Assembly (NCBI GenBank): GCA_021234155.1
Contig: JAJEKV010000051.1
Span: forward strand, 6,238,761-6,302,760
Direction of reading: 5' to 3'
From: Isoetes taiwanensis
Lineage: Eukaryota; Streptophyta; Lycopodiopsida; Isoetales; Isoetaceae
Length of the DNA stretch: 64,000 nt
In this document: piece by piece, positions 22,084 through 34,366 of the stretch
How the letters are laid out: each line of letters begins with the position of its first letter
Numbering within the stretch: the stretch's first letter is position 1
Made by a program: the position numbers and the translations under genes
Notes under the pieces: generated by a model
Seen by the model: the letters and a program-made list of their open reading frames with translations, nothing else
Told to the model about the DNA's origin: nothing
Databases searched by the model: none

Positions 22084-24402
22084 TCAGAATTATAAGTCTG
22101 TTTTGAAACGCAAGAAGGCACGCTTTGTTGCTGAGCATCAGAAGCAAATGTTTGAATTACTGCTACGTGAGCCTCGGACCTTCTGGCGCAAAATATTATA
22201 TCGACCACCTCCTACCCTTGGACATATTTCTATGCAGCAATGGGATGAGCGATTGGTCCCCACTTATATGATCATCCTGGGGTCCTTAATTCTGTGCCTC
22301 CTTTGGTAGGTGATATTCTTCAATTCACAGAGGAGGAAGTCAAAGAAGGACTGCGGCATCTATCTAATGGCAAGTCTCCGGATCTTCAAGGTTCGCAAGC
22401 AGAATTGCTTAAATGGGAGGGTCCGCTATTGCTTCCAATCATGACTACTCTTTTAAATCAAGCTTTGCAAGAAGGCTTGCCAGAAACTTGGGCTGTCAGT
22501 AAGGTTGTACCAATTTACAAAGCAGGTGATAAGCATGACCCTTCTAATTATCGCACGATCATGGTAAGTTCCATATTTTCAAAGCTCTTAGCCAGTCTTA
22601 CTGAGAAGCAGTTGACATCATGGGCAGAATATACTGGTGTACGTGCTGTAGGACAGGCAGGCTTTCGTCCATGCCATTCTATAATAGACCATATTTTCAT
22701 ATTGCACATGCTTATTGAACATCCTCTATATATGCTTTGCGGATTTTACTTCTGCTTTTGATACAGTACCACGCGAGCTTCTTTGGCAGCGCTTGCAGGC
22801 ACTTGGAGTTCCACAAGATCTTCAAAATGCAGTTTATCGGCTCTATGAAAGGGCTTTTGCTAAATTTCCAGCATCAGGTACTCAAATCACTAGCAATATT
22901 GGAGTTTGTCAGGGTTGCCCTTTATCTCCTACACTCTTTGGCTTGTACATTGATCAATTGGAAGAATGACTTAATAATCATGGCGGCGGAGGTCCACATT
23001 TGGCACACTATATCATTAGGCAACTTATGTATGCTGATGATGTTTCACTTCTGGCACATACTGCTGCTAGTATGCAACAACATTTACATGCTCTGCACAG
23101 GTTTTGTGAGAACACAGGTCTGCGTGTTAATCTCCAAAAGACCAAGCTTTTGGTAGTTCAATCTTCTCGTCACAATATTCCCCCTATGCACTATGATAGC
23201 CGTGAAGTTGAAGTTGTAGATAGCTACATGTATCTTGGTGTAGAATTCTGTAAGAACACACTTTGGGAACAGTGTATTACCAAGTGGGTGGCTGCTGGAT
23301 GGAGAGCACTCTATGCAATGCAAAACAATTGTTTTTCGTAGAGAAATTCATGATTGGCCCGGAAAGCCCACTTGTTTGAGGGCTTTGGTAGAGCCCTGTT
23401 TATTGTATAGTTTCGAAGTGTGGGGGCACGCCATTAGTGCTAGTGCTTGGGAGAGCTTGGAGCGGGTGCAAAAGTCCTTTCTCACTTACAGCCTCGGAGT
23501 TAAAACAACGGTGCCTCTATGCTATTCTTTTACAAGAGCGAGGTTTTGGCCTCTTCAACATTCTCGCCATGAAGTGCCATCTTCACTATATCCGCAAGGT
23601 GCACCACATGGATGATGTTAGGTATCCCGTTCTTGCACTTGCCATGGCTGAATCTCCTCGGCGTTTGAAAGCGATGTTGGAAAGAACATTGCACTACATG
23701 GTTTGCCGTTGGTCTGCGGCAACCGAGCAGGCCCGCCCGATGCTTGCCGGGTTCGATCCCGAGCTTTTGCAACAATATCTCAATGGTCATTTTTCTCAAA
23801 AGATCCGGGAGGCGATTATTTTGGCCCAAGTGAAAACCGGTCATTATCATGCACACATAAATCCCACCTTGGCACGGGGCCCCAAGCTTATCTGCTTGCT
23901 TCATTGTCCGGGAACAAGCTTGTAGCTATTGTATCAATTCGCTACGGGGTCCCCACAGTCCTGGATTGAGACAGATAGATGGGAGCGGCCGCAATTGCCT
24001 TGAGAAGCGAGACTATGTGCATGTTGCCGCCATGTGTTATTGAAGATGAAAGCCATACTTTTTCTCGAGTTGCCCTGCTTTTGAGATAGTCCGGTATCAT
24101 TTTTTGACCTTAGCATTCCATTCCACGCTTCCACAACTTCTCAGAGCACCATCTGTGCATGACTTGGCATTATACATACTTGAGGTTCTAGATAAACATC
24201 TGCAATTACTGAGCCCTCAGTAGTCATTATCTCCGCTTGTCTAGTATCATCATTACTGCAAAGGTTTTTCCCTTGAAAACCTTTCGAGGCAGGGGTTTTT
24301 TAATCCTAGTAGTAATGATTGTACTAGCCCATTGTATGGGTCCCATGACCTATTGGTCTCCGTGGACGTTAAAAAAACTATTCTATTCTATTCTATTCTT
24401 CA
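22084..24402 (+). mobile_element. LINE A, 5'-truncated non-LTR retrotransposon (unit A)
   Basis: The plus-strand text is the 3' part of a LINE ORF2 in several frames. It has an RT fingers segment (DPSNYRTIMVSSIFSKLLA), RT motif A FADFTSAFDTVPRELLW, motif B GVCQGCPLSPTLFGLYID, and the catalytic motif C YADDVSLLAH, followed by the thumb (LRVNLQKTKLLVV). The C-terminal part is worn. There is at least one stop and several frameshifts, so it is dead. The 3' UTR (about 24230-24402) has a stem formed by AAAGGTTTT and AAAACCTTT, then ends in a TATTC/TTCTA tandem tail rather than poly-A. The 5' end abuts the copia fragment, and the endonuclease is missing. Confidence 0.88.
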
Positions 24403-24544
24403 TTCTCATCAGTTGGTTCTCACCAATTGAATCTACATGTACTTCCACTCACACCTTTCAAAAATTATATTATTAAATGTAAGAAACTATGGTATCATTA
24501 TAGGGACAAAATGGATAAGGCTAGAGAGCGATATATGCTCTATA

Positions 24545-25219
24545 GGACAAAGAAAGATCGCGAGGCACTTAAACTATACCTTGATGCTACTTTCCTTCGC
24601 AGGCTGTGGGATGCAGAGGCTCTGACACATGTTAAGCTGGCACACTATCAGCAGCAAGTCAATCCTAGGCTCACAAGAGGCCCACACCAGTACTTGTACA
24701 CCCAGCTACCCATGAAGAAACGCAGGCTTATAGCTTCCATTCGCACGGGGGCACATCGCCTCCGCATTGAAACAGGGCGTTGGGCTCGTGAAGCACGGGA
24801 GCAAAGGCTTTGCCAGTGTTGCCACCAGGGCGCGATTGAGGATGAATGTCATGCCCTCCGGACCCGCAAAGATTTGCCCATATCAGGAGAGCGATATGTT
24901 CGATTACTAGTGCCCGCCGGCCGTTGCATCGGTTATTAGCTCGGCGTCGGTGGGTTTGTTGGGGTCATACCTCCGGAGGTTATGGATGCACGGACTTCGT
25001 TTGTGTCCTACGGGGACGGTATTGAACTGTCCTATGCAATTGTATGCGGTGTGTGCCGAGGCTTATTATCGCTAAGGTTTTTCCCTCGAAAACCCTTCGG
25101 GGCGGGGGTTTTTTAATCCTGTCAGTAATATGCTTGCTGCTCTCTTTTTTGTTTGGGTCCCATAGGCCAATTGGTCTCCGTGGACGCTAAAAACCTATTC
25201 TATTCTATTCTATTCTATA
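24545..25219 (+). mobile_element. 5'-truncated LINE A-family insertion, unit A only
   Basis: Unit B reads straight through the site (TGCTCTATACAATTGG at about 40440), so this 675-bp segment is an insertion. A 6-bp TCTATA occurs at both edges (24539-24544 and 25214-25219). The insert encodes the C-terminal end of a LINE ORF2 (ARERYMLYRTKKDREALKLY starts in the flank; then RLRIETGRWAREAREQRLCQ and a Cys/His cluster ending IEDECHAL). It carries the same kind of 3' UTR hairpin and a TATTC-repeat tail as LINE A, but it is a distinct copy with different sequence. Confidence 0.85.
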
Positions 25220-26223
25220 CAATTGGCATAGTTATGGACCATAAATGGTCCATGCTTAATTATATTCGTATCTTCCAAATAATATGTTATTTCAATGTGA
25301 AAACTTAGAGTTATATTGCAAAGGAAGGCCCGCATTCATGAAAAATATAGTGTATATGAAAGATGACTAAAACTCCAATGCTTTATAGCAACAATAAATA
25401 TACCAATTTTTATTCTAGTAAAAAATAACTATGTTTCTCCGTATTTTTTTGCAAGAATGCCACCTAACCTACATAGTGGACCTATATATATATGTCCCTT
25501 GTCATATTATTGAACCATTTGGAAGGCTTATTTGGAGAAATGTAGCGTGTTTTCTACAAAGCTAAGCAAGACACATCAAATGTGACGTGGTCTAATTAAT
25601 GATTCTCATAGTTAAACTTCAAGATCTTCACTTCCATTCATCAATAAACGTCATTAGCTATGTAAATGCTCAGTCTTCAGCCTATAATTTTGGAATTAAC
25701 TCAAATTTTTAACCTCTAATGTGTTAATCCTATGGCTGTAAATCATCTTTAAATCTAGTTAATTGCATGGTCAAATCCTAATTATACTATATGCAAGTTG
25801 ATAGAGTAATTTTCTACGTAGATATAAGTATTTGGGGGATTTTAACATATAATTTTGTCCAAAATTCTGCATAAAAAATTCTCTATTAAATTTGGAAGTT
25901 GATATAACTTATGAACACTCCAAAAAAACATGACATTGTACTTCATATAGTTAATAACTCATGGCCACAAGAATTAAGCCAAAACTTGTAATAATAAGAG
26001 AGAGATAATTTCTAAATCGTAAGCAGCATTTTTTAATAAAATGGGTTTTGGGGGCTTCCACGGATGTTAGATGATAGCAACAACCAAAGCTGAAAACATA
26101 CAAATCAATGTGTCTTATCATATATAGGCAAGCACTTCCCATTTTAACAAGGTTTAGGTCTGCTTATAATAGGAAAACTCAAGAATGCAGTTCTGGACTG
26201 TTACAGAAACTGCCAAATTCTAT
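25220..26223. other. AT-rich spacer of unit A, no gene
   Basis: Matches 40446-41514 in unit B except for small indels (unit B has an extra ~20 bp near 40600 and ~40 bp near 41080). No coding sequence is convincing. Confidence 0.7.
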
Positions 26224-26756
26224 AAAATTTGGACAATCTTTTTTTTTTTTATTGAAGGCTTATATATGTATTAATAAAAAGTTATAAGTTTAACAAAAAT
26301 TACTTTTTGACAGGGAAGCATAACCCTGTAGGTAAGTAAAAAAAGTAGATAAGAAACTTAGAAACAGTTGAGATATGGAAATCAGAGTCTGAAATAGTGT
26401 GTCGGCCTGCCTAAAAGTGTGATCTGAGATTGAAGTTGCTGGACTTTCGCCCTCTGCCTCTAACCATGACCGTGAGGGTGCAGAATACACATAGACATGC
26501 TTCTGCCATGGCCATATTGAAACGACCTTTACTATCCTTAGCTTGGCAGAGCATGCCCCTTCTTGCATCCGGGTTTTGATCACAGCAGCATCCGCAGAAG
26601 CATGGTTCTTCATGGCTGTAAAGGTCTGGCGGTCCAAAAACCTTGATCCATTGCTGATTGACAACCGGGTCGATCTTCTTCCACTTAAGCTTGCGCACCA
26701 ACACGAAGATAATTCCTGAAATAACACCAAAGGAGCTATAAGAATCCAAATGGGTT

Positions 26757-28748
26757 TTAAATAGCAGCAATGATCCATTTGATGTCATATTCAATTTGCT
26801 TGATTACGGCCTCCGGATGAGTTATTTCGCAGTTAAAGATAAAATTGTTCTTGTCTTTCCAAATCCTCCATAAAACAATGTACAGCCTCCAATCATTTGG
26901 GTTAATGGGCCAGAAGAAGTCCGACGAATTGAGGGCGTTGAGATCCAAACTGAGCAGGTTGGAAGCAAGTTCGAGAACCCATTCCGACCATATGCATGAT
27001 CTAAATAGATGCTCCTCGTCTTCCCTGTGGCTAAGACATCTTGAGCACACATCAGAATCTGTCATATTAAGCATGTGCCTTTTAGAATTGGTGGCTAAGG
27101 CCTTATGCCAGAGCTGCCACATAAAGGACTTCACTTTGGGAGGGATGGGGCAACCCCACCTGAATTTGAGGTTTCTGATACATCTATCCTCCCCTATCTG
27201 CCATTTGGTGTGGATAGAAATCCTCTGGTTCCTCATTAGGTACTTATATGCTGCCTTGACTGTAAATCTGGCAGAACCATTATAATTCCAGTTACAGTTG
27301 TCTTTTGACCAATTGCCCTGAGTAAGCACCATACAAATATTGTTGTACAGTATCTCTGAGTTCTCATCCTCATTGGCGACCACCGATCTCCTGAAAGAAA
27401 TTATTCCCTGCTCGTCAAAGAAGTCTCTAATGTAGTAGAGACCCTTGCTCTTCCAAAGCTTAGCCTGTTCCGGGAAGTGGCATGCTAAACAAAGAGAAAC
27501 GTCATTAGTAAGCAAACCCAGATTCCAAAAAATGGATTGGTCCATGGATAGCCCCTCCTTCCATGAGAACATACCTTTGACTAAATTCCACGCCCTGATC
27601 CACTTTTTAATTAAACCAAGGACAGAATTGGGAACAGAGAAGGGGAAATAAATTGAGTGGGGAAGACTGAGATAAAGTTTTCTCCATCCACAGGATAAGC
27701 ACTTGGTTAAATAATGTCTGATGATAATTGAAACTGGATGGTTAATGCAATTGTATGCTGCTTTGTAGAAATATTTGGCAGCCAGGGCTATACCCTGTTT
27801 CTCAATGTTGATGACCCCCAAACCTCCAATGCTTTTGCTTTTACAGCATTCTTCCATAGCAACCGGGGTCCAACATCTCTTGTTTTGGCCGCTAGAGATG
27901 AATCTGCCAATGGTACTCTGTAACTTGGAGGAGACCTTCTTTGGGGCTAAGATAACTGAGGATTGATAGACATGGGAGGAGGATATGACAAAATTAGGTA
28001 TTATAGCCTTGCCTTGCTTGGAGATATATTTAGAATTTAAACTATCCACCTTTTTTTGGAACTTTTCTATAATATCCGACCAGATATCAGAAGGGCTCCC
28101 TCTAAGAACTAGGGGAATTCCTAAAATTTTAGAGGAGCTAGTGGGGAGAATATACTTACAGCCCATGAGAGCAGCTGTTTGCTCTCTTTTACCTGATCTC
28201 TAGCTAATACTTTGGATTTGATCGGATTGATTTTGCATCCTGATGCTACCCCGAAATCGTCTAAAATTATTTGAGTGTTGGAAAGAGACCTGTTATCCAT
28301 CGAGACTAAAAGAAATGTGTCATCTGCAAAATGTCCGTTTAAAATTTGATCCATCACTTCATTTTTAGGAAGAGAGAGACCTTGGATCAAGTTAGTATTT
28401 TTGGCCTCTTCCAGCTTGCTGTGAAGGGCCTCCATTATGATCAAAAACAGGAAAGGAGCTAAAGGGCACCCTTGCTTAACACCTCTTTGCAGAGGAAAGA
28501 AGGGGCTACATTCTCCATTAATAAGAACTGATGATCTGGAGTTTGAGAGAATATCTTTAAATAGAAGAATTACCTCATCGGAAAAGCCAAGAGCATTGCA
28601 ACATTTGAATAAGAAGTTCCAGCTAACTGTATCGAAAGCTTTGGTAATATCAAGCTTTATGAGAGCAATGTCCTGATTGGAGTCTTTTGCCCAGTTCAGC
28701 CCCAGCATTGCAGTTACCACGTTGTCAAGGATAAATATATCCTTCAAG
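26757..28748 (-). pseudogene. LINE B ORF2, C-terminal half: reverse transcriptase and zf-RVT (unit A)
   Basis: The minus-strand text carries RT motif A (IKLDITKAFDTVSWNFLF), motif B (GVKQGCPLAPFLFLIIMEAL) and the active-site FADD motif (HFADDTFLLVS). It continues through the thumb and connection to the zinc-knuckle zf-RVT (FRWGCPIPPKVKSFMWQLWH and a Cys/His cluster DVCSRCLSHREDEEHLFRSC). A one-base difference from unit B near 28185 breaks the frame, so two overlapping open stretches appear. The 5' half lies beyond the inserted transposon at 32594-34275. Confidence 0.9.
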
Positions 28749-29812
28749 CCCGGGGGGTTCACCCTGTTTTTCCGTACAAAACATGTGCGTGGGCGATGAA
28801 GGGGTTTTTTTGCCATTTTCAAGTACGTATACCTAAGGAGCGTCTTACGTTTTGGCGCCGGACCTGCTGTATATCCACGGCGCTTTCGCTGCAGGTGGAG
28901 GGACTTAGAAATACGTTAAGGGGGCTTAGATGCTTTGATCAAAACTGGAGGACAGATACGTTTAAGGGTGCTTGCATTTTCGGAGTTATGTTTTGAAATT
29001 TTTTTTTCCCTGTACAGTTTTTGGTAGCTTCGTAAAATGCAGAGGTTCATGTTTCTTATTTTCTGTTGTAGATCGTTGCAAGAGTTGTCGAACATGCCAG
29101 ATTCAAGATATGGATTTGAAATGGGTCTATGAACTCGATTAATGATTTCTTAGAAGCTTCTTTGATTGTTGAAATTTGTATCTACCGACACCTCCAGGTA
29201 TTTGGAGTTCAACGGCCATCTTAGTTAAAATTTCATTTCGTACTTTTGTTGTATGGGATGATTAGGATGTTTGGAGCATTGGCTTTCGAACAAGCAAGTG
29301 CTTTCATCTCTGCAAACAACGCCGGACAAACAAGCTCGTTGCATTTAAAGACTCAGAAAACCTGTTTTTGCCTTGCTCTCTGCTTATTTGACGGAGTTTC
29401 GACCCGGAGCTTTACTCTAGAAAATGTTGTTTGGCATTATATTGTGTGACATAAATCAGCATGGCAACTCATTTCCAGCATCGTGGCATTTAACGTTTAG
29501 AGTTTGTTGCTGCGTGGAGCTTCAGAGCTTCAGAGTTTGTTTCTATTAAGGTTCTACAACAGGTAAATCATGCTTCCTCATTCTTTAAATTACTGTTCTT
29601 CTAATACATTTCTTAGTTACATTTTCTTGGCAGCGGCAAGCATTGGCAGCGACTATTCTTCTCTTTGCTTTCTATTCTGCATCGAAATGGTTCTTACATG
29701 CAAGGATATCTATAGCAGGTGATTCCTTATCGATTATAAGACGTGTTTTTTATTGCATGCGTTTATTCTGACAAGACAATCTATTCTTAAAATTTTGAGA
29801 TTGTTAGAATAG

Positions 29813-29905
29813 GTTCTAGCGAGGCTGAAATCAACATTTCGGGCATGATGCATGGCCAAATGGAGGTCCTAAGTTCTTCTGAAAGCGAGCAGGAAGACAA
29901 AGCAG
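29813..29905 (+). other. exon-like acidic stretch inside the TIR transposon
   Basis: Bounded by AG at 29811-29812 and GT at 29906-29907. One frame is open and reads SSEAEINISGMMHGQMEVLS then SSESEQEDKA, an acidic Ser/Glu-rich peptide. It could be an upstream exon of the Nudix gene or a fragment captured from another gene. No family is recognised. The stretch 28810-29800 has no clear coding exon beyond short open frames. Confidence 0.35.
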
Positions 29906-30197
29906 GTTGTATTCTCTTTCTGCTATTATTATTTACATTATTTGAGAAGCTGTTGGCTAATGCAATTTGCGAAATAACTTTATGCATGCATGAGCATGCA
30001 ATAGTGCCTGCAGTAATGGTATTCCATCCCACCAATGAAGCTGTCTAATGCAATTTGTAACTAATGCAATTACTTATTTCTATCTTGCATATGTAGTGAT
30101 GGAAAGGATTGTTCTTTGCAGAGGGGGATTTCTTCACAATAAGTCCAACAAGATATGGGTGGTTGTAACAAAGGACTGAATTTTACCCCATCTGGAA

Positions 30198-31439
30198 ATG
30201 GACGATAAGAAAACAGACGCATCCCAGCCTCATTTCAAAATCGTGAAGGTAGGACCCATCATTCAATACTAACAGGGTCGTATTTCTAGGAGGATTTGTG
30301 CTACTCTCGTTATTTAAATGTATATAATCGAGTAGTAGAGGTTCGTGGCTTCATGCATTAGTGAAGTTTCAGTTATAGTATGGATTCTGATCAGTTCATT
30401 GCTTTTTAATACAGTATCCTTCTAAGGAAGAGGAAGAAAAAGGGCAGGTTGTAGATTATGATATTGTAGGATCTAAGACAGTGAACTTCCATTATTGTGT
30501 TGTATTGCCCTTCAATAGTTCGACGAAGACAGTGACTTTGCTTAAAGAGTATGCTCAGGTATATAAATTGCCTTTATATTATTTTCATTGCATTTCCATT
30601 CTTGGGAACTGGCATAGTTTTTAACTTCACTGTTACATAGGGAGCAAATTCTTTGATGTATAACGTACCTTGCGGTGGACTATCAAAAAAGCATGTTTCA
30701 CTAGAGGATTGTGCTAGAAATGAACTATCTGAAGAGGTACACACATCAAGTTATGCAATGTAGGGCAATATAAAGATTTGGAATCTGATTGTTTCCTGAA
30801 TAATAATCAACCGTCAAACTTTCAAGCGAGACTATTTCTTTCCTCACAAATAAATTGGGCCAGTGAAGTTTTGTTCTACAATTTTCATAAGGATCAGAAA
30901 ACGTGAATGTTCATTTCTGTTCTCTGTTATATTTTTTATCAGTATGGTCCAAGCTTTGTGGTAGGTTACAGCATCAAACAGAATCACCGATCTTGTTTTA
31001 GATTTCTTGGAACAGGCACATTTATGTAATGGCAAATGGATACAGCTCTTAGAAGGAGATCACCCAGGATTGCTTGAGGTAAAGCAAGTTAAGAGGATAA
31101 TTGGCATTTTAGAAGTATTGATGCTATAAGATACTAATAGGCTTATTTTCAGGTGAAATGGTCTAGAAATAGATTCACTCCTTTCTTGGTCATAGACCCA
31201 GAGGTAAGACACACGCCTTTCAGAGGCAAAAGAAAAATGGACTTGATGATCTGAAGAACTTCTCTATGTCTGCATTGATCCAAATCCGGGGAGCTAAGGA
31301 TCTTGAAGAGTTTATAAAGATTTTGAAAGTAGATATCAAGGACTTGAGGCAAATCATGTATGGAGGCGAAATGATGTTACCATCTATTGTTACTTGCGCC
31401 ATGGGTTTAAATTACCTAGAAAAACATCATTACATCTAA
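30198..31439 (+). CDS. Nudix hydrolase-like gene captured in a TIR transposon (six exons)
   Basis: Six exons join in phase 0: 30198-30248, 30415-30558, 30641-30736, 31016-31078, 31153-31203 and 31224-31439 (about 206 residues). Nudix enzymes cleave nucleoside diphosphates linked to another moiety. The protein has an N-terminal beta-rich part (VNFHYCVVLPFN, VTLLKEYAQG), then a Nudix box with PCGGL and CARNELSEE. In a standard box the E of GX5E is here Val and the R of REUXEE is Asn, while the three metal-binding Glu are kept. After it come GDHPGLLEVKWSRNRFTPFL and a C-terminal helix with MMLPSIVTCAMGLNYL. The family resemblance is from memory of plant Nudix proteins. All splice sites are GT-AG, but the last intron (31204-31223) is only 20 nt, too short for normal plant splicing. 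If unspliced, the frame stops soon after. So the gene may be a recent capture that is decaying. Confidence 0.72.
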
Positions 31440-32593
31440 TGATCTATTCAGACAATACTCTATTTGGCGAGTATATATGCTTGATTTGGTTCATTTTATT
31501 GCTGCGAAGCACCTAAGATCGTCTTTATATTTGAAGGAAATGCAATGTTGTATAAGGTCATTGAGTATCAAATAATAATCCAGAGTGAGTTAGTTGTAGA
31601 AGGCATTTGTGATATATTCCTGATAAAGACAAGAATTGGCATACAGTTGGATGGTTTGTAATAATCTGAACCGTAACAGCATAATACGATAATATGGCTT
31701 ATCCCTTGTTTATTTAGTTAAACTTCAAAGGGACTTTGCTGAAACAAATGCTACATGATCAACAATTGCAGTACCAAGATTTCCGTAGGGCCAAAGATTT
31801 ATGAGGATATAATCCTATCTTACATTAGAGAATACTATTAGCTGAATTCCTAATGACATCCCTATTATCCAATCAAAAAGAGAAGACATTGAAAACGCAA
31901 TATAAACTTTCGAATTCCAAACGAGAACGCCTCTTTGGGTGCCACATGGGTTCGTCACGTTGGCAAAGTCATTATTTTTTTAGCTTGGCAAATTGCTACT
32001 GGGAATAAGCTTCAAAATTTGTGGCTGGAAATGTCCACGCATTTGGATCATCCCTGGTCTCGACCTTCGCTGGTGCTCAGCGGGTAAGATTTCAAACTCT
32101 TATTTGCAACGCCGGGCACACGTCGAAAACTATTAACACAATAATAGAATCTATTAACGCTATTAACCCTATTAACTATTAACCCAATAAAAAAATCTAT
32201 TAACCCTGTTGGTTGGTGTTCCCTGCTTTTCTTTTTTTCAGTGACCACCCGGGTGACCACCATTGAACTAAGAGGGACCATTGAACCCTAAACCTTCATG
32301 GAGCTCTACAGTCCTCTAGTCCTATGCAAAATTAGGAGGCTGAATGTAAATATAAGGTAGAGGGTAGGCTACATTAGTGATATCCTGACGTAAAAATAAG
32401 GTTAAGGGTAGGGTCAATGGGGATTGGACTAGGCGTAAAAGTATGGAATCAGGTATTATTTTTCACAAACACCAGACTGTATACATAGGGGTTTCTATGG
32501 GGGGAGAGCCGTATACGGAGGGGTTTCTCCCGACCCCTGGAACGCACATGCCATATCCCCTTTACATAGAGGTGAACCCCCCGGGCCTTCAAG

Positions 32594-34275
32594 TAAGTAG
32601 CCTGGGAGGTGCTTATGATCTTTTCTAAAACACTTTTAAGCCTCTTAGCAATGGTCCCTGAAATAATCTTATATATAACATTAGTTAAAGAGATAGGCCT
32701 GTAATCCGAAAGGGTGGCAGGCATGTCAATCTTGGGAATAAGAGTTATCAGACTGGTGTTGATTCTTGCATCCAAGTATTTCATATCCCTGAACTCATTA
32801 GCCAAATTTGTTAGGCAAACACCAATGACAGGCCAAGCTTTGATAAAGAACTCTACTGGGATCCCATCGGCTCCAGGGCTCTTACCTTTTTCCATTTCCA
32901 TGGCGAATTTCAGAAGTTCCTCATTGGAAAAAGGCTTTATAATATTGAGATTATCCTTAGCACTTACCTTTGCTTGGAGGTTGATGAAGCCGTCCATGGA
33001 AGCTAGAGGGCAGTCCTGATTTGTGCCCATGATACCTGTGAAGTGAGTGGCTGCAGCAAGCTTGATTTGTTCCTCATCCGAGATGTCTTCATCCCCTACC
33101 CTTATTTCAAAAATATGATTCTTTTTTTGCCTACCTTTGGCCTTAACAAAGAAGAATTTAGAGCTTCTTCTTTCATCATTTTTAATTTCTGTAATTTTGG
33201 CTTTGAGTCTCCATCCATCAGCTATCCTTATTTCCTCTTTTTCAATATTTGCTCTAATGTCATCGTTTTCTTCTTCAGAGGCGTTGGGGAGTTTATCTCT
33301 CAGATTTTGAAGGTAAGCGAGCTTATTATAGTGGATTGTTTTTCCCCACTCTTTTAGCCATTTCTTAATGGCCTTAGCAACTGTAATCCACCAATACATC
33401 CAGCCTGACTTACCACTTTGTTGGGGAAAATTGGCAATCAGCTCCTTCAGTCTGTCAATGAATTCTTCATGCTCAAGGAGACTGATATTAAGCTTGAAGT
33501 AGGTTTTCCTCTTCTTGTTGTCAGAATTGCAAGCCCTGATTCTCAGCTGTTGGGGGTAGTGGTCTGACAGAGTAAAACCCTCCATATTGTTAACTCTGCT
33601 ACTATCATTCCAAAGATTTTCTAATAGGTAGAATCTGTCATGAAGACACAAGGTAGGATCCATTCTTTTATCAGTCCAACTGTATGAGTTGGGCTTAGTT
33701 CTGGCAAGATTAAGATTATGGCTCTTAGTAAGATCCATCCAAGCTTCCTTTTCTTGCTTCCCGAGGGGTCTGTAATTTCTATTCTTCATAAAGCTGTTGG
33801 TCACCATATTTAAATCACCCCCCAGAATGCACTCATCAAAATCGAGGTTATCAAGGCTGCTCTTAACCTTTTTCCATATCTCCACTCTTTCTATGGGGGT
33901 ATTGTAAGCATAAATGTTGACAAGGGCCAGCTTAATTCTGTGAATAGTACAGAGGAGAATCTGCCACCTGCCATTTCTATCATTAACCATGTACTTGTTA
34001 GAGATATTAAGATTTTGCCTCCAAGCGATTGCTATTCCTGCAGAAGAGTCATTAGCAGGAATAGACCAGATGCAATAATTAGGAGGGAGAGTTCTACTTA
34101 TTATGATCTCATGATCCAGACTATGAATTTTATGCTCTTGAAGAAACAAAACATCCGGGTTAAGGGAGGAGAGACAAACCTTTAATCTATCCATTTTAAT
34201 TATACTATTAATACCCTGGAGATTCCAGGTAACACAACACATATCCTTATCCATCAGTATCTGTACCTGCCACAA
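32594..34275 (-). pseudogene. LINE B ORF2, N-terminal half: AP-type endonuclease and RT fingers (unit A)
   Basis: The minus-strand ORF starts near 34275 or at the inner MDKDMCC at about 34254. It encodes an exonuclease-endonuclease-phosphatase type domain: TWNLQGIN, the catalytic Glu in LFLQEHK, ILGGDLNM and TLSDHYP. Then comes a helical linker and the RT fingers (MEKGKSPGADGIPVEFF, LSDYRPISLTNVIYKIISG). The nominal ORF runs on into the transposon end, so its last ~40 codons are not LINE sequence. Confidence 0.9.
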
Positions 34276-34366
34276 GCCATTCCAGATTGAATAGTTTACT
34301 TCCTTGGACTTGATCTACTTGGGCCAAAATAAATCTTCTTTCTGCCTCTGCCCTTCTTTCTCTCCA

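Larger units (their letters stand above)
28749..32585. mobile_element. 3.8-kb TIR DNA transposon with 8-bp target duplication, carrying a Nudix gene
   Basis: The ends are a perfect 15-bp inverted repeat, CCCGGGGGGTTCACC at 28749-28763 and its complement at 32571-32585. The similarity fades over ~60 bp (both ends keep CATGTGCGT). The host sequence CCTTCAAG is duplicated at 28741-28748 and 32586-32593, and unit B shows the empty site at about 44030. An 8-bp duplication suits hAT-like elements, but these ends are not the usual hAT ends and I see no transposase. It is therefore a non-autonomous element of unsure superfamily. It carries a multi-exon Nudix-like gene (30198-31439) and further exon-like stretches to its left. 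Confidence 0.93.

Noticed and set aside
26290-26794. Minus-strand ORFs of 127 and 162 codons at the LINE B 3' end (also 41578-42082)
   Set aside because: They overlap each other in different frames downstream of zf-RVT. The text has no clear RNase H motif, so they are treated as LINE 3' sequence and not separate genes.
28749-32585. Autonomous hAT transposon
   Set aside because: The 8-bp duplication fits, but the ends lack the usual hAT start, and I see no hAT dimerisation domain or BED finger.
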